This document shows, one piece after another, positions 61,002 through 64,000 of a DNA stretch of 64,000 nt. Origin of the DNA: Massospora cicadina (Eukaryota; Entomophthoromycota; Entomophthoromycetes; Entomophthorales; Entomophthoraceae); contig JAKSZP010002670.1 of NCBI GenBank assembly GCA_022478985.1, positions 217,001-281,000 of the forward strand, read 5' to 3'. The notes beneath the pieces were generated by a model, which ran no database searches, had not been told where the DNA came from, and was given only the letters and a program-made list of their open reading frames with translations. The first letter of the stretch is position 1. Each line of letters starts with the position of its first letter. Both the position numbers and the translations under genes were made by a program.

Positions 61002-62309
61002 GTTGCAATTAATTTTTCTATAACTTAAACAAAAAGTTATAACAAAAAATTAAAACTTAAGGCTGAGCAACTTTATAAGATTACTTCATATGGTATTTTT
61101 AAAATAGATAAAATCTTAGAAAGTCCCAATCTACATATGTGAACTATGAGATCCAGTTGAACGCTTAAATTTATCCAAGTCAAAATTTATTTTCCTAGTA
61201 ACAAAATTACAATTGCCAAAGTTGCCCATTTTTGTTTACCTCAATATTTCATTGGGTGTTTTGGGAGCATTATAAAGTAACTTTTACATAATGTTGAGTC
61301 CAAGGCAAGTATTGTTTAACAGGTAGGATTATAGCCCACTTAATGTAAGTGACCTAGAAAAATCCTTAATAGACTTAAGAGACTTTTTTGAGTCCTTAGA
61401 ATGATTTTATACTTACTTTGGCGCTCAACATCAGTAATTATAACACTATTTGTAATATCATCATATGTTCTTGAATGGGCTTAAATCACCAGAAGGAGCA
61501 TCTGATAGAAGAACCTTACATGAAGCAATTACTTTTATAGTAGAAAAAATCTCTTGGTTAGTAGAATTTAAGCACACTAGGGAATTATTTATAAAGCTTG
61601 CAAATTATCACTAGTGCATTAGTGCAGTCCCTTGTATATATCCAGCTGTTTTATGTCTTGTTGAAGCTTCTATGATACCAAATAAAATGGTGGCCCTATA
61701 ATAGATAGGAGGTAATGTATCATCAGATCATTATCAGGTTTTCTTCAATATTCACGTGTTTAGGGTTAATATGCATGAGCCATTTTATGGGGCCATGATG
61801 CACTCATACATGCTACTGAACACTTTATTATATGGGGAATGTATTAAGTACATGGCAGGCACAACTTTTTTAATTATTTTGAAAGTTTAATGTAATTTTG
61901 GCTCAATTTTATGGCAAAGTTGCTTTAAGTGCAAGATCTTGGTGTTAACTATTATCAAGTTACATGGATGATACTATGTTTGTCATGACGTTTGAAATCT
62001 TCATATGATTTGTAGAGTCTCATAATATAACAGGTTGTATTTTAGCTTCTGATAGATGTTTCAACTTCTTTTCAAATTCATTTGATGCTACAAGGGATGT
62101 CTGTGGTTGCATGATTTTATAAAAAGCTAATATTGCAACTATAGTTTTGAAATAAGGGTGTGACATCAGTATAAATGTGGATTAGTTTTTTACGATAATT
62201 AATCAAGGGTAAAGTTTTGTAAGTTTATTGGCTTTAGCCATCAAGCAAGGTAGAGCTTTAAACCCCTCCAAAACAAGAAAGGCATAACCTCAAGGCTCTG
62301 TATCTAACC
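61002..62309. other. AT-rich region, no gene seen
   Basis: No intact ORF or convincing domain. Short peptides can be read on the plus strand but match no family I recognise. Confidence 0.35.
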
Positions 62310-62960
62310 CAACTCATTGATTTAGGGCACACCCTAGATGAGAGATGTGTTGCAGCAATTTCTCCTTGTTTGTATGCCTCTAATCTCCAACTCAATTTTC
62401 AAGCCAAAACTGCTAATATTTTTGAAAATTAAAACAGTGTTTGCAGAAAGTAATCCTGTAATATGTAGATCTAGAAATTTTTACAAAGTCTTTACTTCAG
62501 ACACTAAAACCCTTCCCAAACAGAGGGCTATAATAGGTGCACCCTCATATGTAAAAAGATTTTATACAAGAGGTTAACACAGGTAAGTATTTTTTATTAA
62601 AAATCCCAAAAAAGCCTTAAGTCAGACAGAAAAGGTAAACAACAGGGGTAAATTGAGTTAACAAGTACAGATGGCACAAAAGCAAAATCAATATTTAAAA
62701 CAGGAATCAAATCCTTAAAAATAAGGCGGTCTGTCAGGCAAACAATTAGATATATTACCAAAACTTTTCTATATAATAGCCCATTTCCCCCTTGCAAATA
62801 TTGATTTTACAATTTTTGGACATTGTTTTTTGTCTAAGCCCACCCCTCCACTTTTCCAATACAAAAATCCAGAACTTTGCTATTGGTAAGGTGTAGGGTT
62901 TTTTCCAATTAATTTACCATAAGAACTCTGTCATAGAACTTCTAGTTTTTAACTTAAAAA
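62310..62960 (+). repeat. Partial LTR related to chromovirus B
   Basis: TTAGGGCACACCCTAGATGA at 62322-62341 is identical to the 3' LTR of B (near 59632). Further on, a degraded stem-loop-like stretch (AATCCAGAACTTTGC to GTGTAGGGTTTT, about 62866-62900) sits in the position of the B hairpin. The intervening sequence has diverged. Borders are uncertain and no TSD was found. Confidence 0.5.
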
Positions 62961-63199
62961 TAAAAAATACTGTTCCATTAAAAGTTTAAGCTATGGAAAA
63001 AGACCACTTATTACTCTAATAAAAGGAGCAACTATGGTGGAATTTTCATTTCAATTTTGTTAAAAATGGTAGTCCAACTAATACTAGGAACTTTTCACTC
63101 TTACTATTACCATTTTAAGAAATCCACACTTCCTTTCCCATTTCTCAGCTACCACTTTTAGGGGTAGATTGTTGCCTTGTAATTTATGGATACTTTTAT

Positions 63200-64000
63200 G
63201 GTTGCTTAAGCACCCCCATTTAAAGCTCAATCTTCTCTTATAACGCTACTATCCTAACTAATGAAAGCCCAGTTATTCTGTTTTGCATTGGCGCATCTAT
63301 ACAGGAAGTGTTCTAAGTCTTGGTTCAACCTAGTCATCTCTTCATAAAATTTAAAAATTTAAGGATGTGGAGAATACATGGTAAGATACTTAGTAAGGAC
63401 ATAAGTTTTTCTAAAATTAAGAAGTGTAAGGGGACCTTAATCACTTTTATCTCACTATGGATATGTGTAATCAGTGGATATGGTCAACAAACAGGTGAGA
63501 AATGTAACTGGATGCAATGTTAGTGTAATAAGGGAAAATATGCCATTTTGGTGAGGCAATCAACCAAAACCAACACTGCGTCATAGCTTTATGGCTTGGG
63601 TAGTTCAACAATAAAGTCCATGGAGACAGTTTTTAAGGAACTTACGCATCCTGAAGTGAGATGAGATAAATGGAATTTTTTTGGCAACTAGGTTTAACGG
63701 TTGTAAATGAGACAAAAATAAAATGAGTTTATCCACATCCAATATTTTCCAAGACTTGGAGCGTCATATAAGCTCTATAATCTTATCTGTATCTGAGTAG
63801 AACAAAAAAGAGGGGTCAAGTGCTTCAATCATTTATTTCCCATAATGGGCCTTATGAGACCTACCACTTAATTTTGCAAAGAATGACTCTATCTAGAAGT
63901 GGACAGCTTTTTCATTGGTTCAGAACTCTTTTTGAAAATTTGCTTAATCTTTTATAAATACATAATAAGGATTGGGCTAACTAGACTCTAGAGGTTTTAT
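63200..64000 (-). pseudogene. Ty3/gypsy integrase relic G, runs off right edge
   Basis: The minus strand reads VSMDFIVELPKP (about 63625-63590) and, after a stop, AVLVLVDCLTKMAYF (about 63580-63537), the start of a gypsy integrase core. Upstream (63990-63640) is a degraded zinc-binding to linker region. RT and LTRs would lie to the right of the window and the 3' end to the left. It belongs to a lineage distinct from B and E, judged by its LPKP-AVLVLVDCLTK wording. Confidence 0.6.

Noticed and set aside
1..64000. Classical RIP as the cause of the decay
   Set aside because: CpA and TpG remain abundant in the repeats and the obvious deficit is in CpG, which fits deamination of methyl-CpG better. 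A dinucleotide count would settle it.
1..64000. CRISPR arrays, bacterial operons or phage genes
   Set aside because: No regularly spaced direct repeats at DNA level and no prokaryotic gene layout; everything readable is eukaryotic.

Overview
The window looks like a transposon-dense intergenic stretch of a filamentous fungus with a large, AT-rich genome. The clues are a 51-nt intron, Ty3/gypsy chromoviruses, a LINE with endonuclease and reverse transcriptase, Helitrons, MITEs, a tRNA-derived SINE, and CpG depletion everywhere except around one gene. A heavily repeat-laden fungus such as a rust would fit, but the species cannot be placed from the sequence alone.

Only one ordinary, apparently intact host gene is visible. 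It is on the minus strand at 31769-33277 and encodes a CLASP/TOG-domain microtubule-associated protein with one short intron that is open in frame. A separate CpG-rich segment at 33961-34230 lies upstream of it.

Layout: 1-3226, a minus-strand chromovirus (copy A) running off the left edge. 3227-5690, a plus-strand gypsy pol relic (F). 6381-11161, a minus-strand gag-pol relic (C) with coiled-coil Gag, zinc knuckle and probable 5' LTR. 11162-13900, a plus-strand pol relic (D). 15486-16905, a gag-like zinc-knuckle relic. 16964-24124, a tandem LTR-internal-LTR-internal-LTR array of a non-autonomous retroelement, carrying a SINE and a foreign solo LTR. 24125-31600, AT-rich decayed DNA. 31667-34587, the CLASP gene, the CpG-rich segment and a piggyBac-type MITE. 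35031-44945, two Helitrons flanking an 8-kb LINE. 45554-46402, a solo LTR. 46797-60996, a full-length chromovirus (B) that contains a foldback MITE in its left LTR and a complete second chromovirus (E, 51198-57237) in its pol. 61002-64000, an LTR relic and a minus-strand integrase relic (G).

Five insertions show perfect short target-site duplications: B (AAGTC), E (TCTCT), the solo LTRs (CTTAA and GGCAG) and the SINE (18 bp). The MITE at 34350 is flanked by TTAA. These fix element borders exactly and allow a relative chronology. None of the retroelement coding regions is intact.

The most unusual object is ORF1 of the LINE. It encodes about 38 back-to-back copies of a 13-residue motif (pattern A-x-x-W-x-x-x-G-F-x-P-x-x), in near-strict 39-nt phase over about 1.5 kb, followed by an RRM-like region and a Cys/His cluster.
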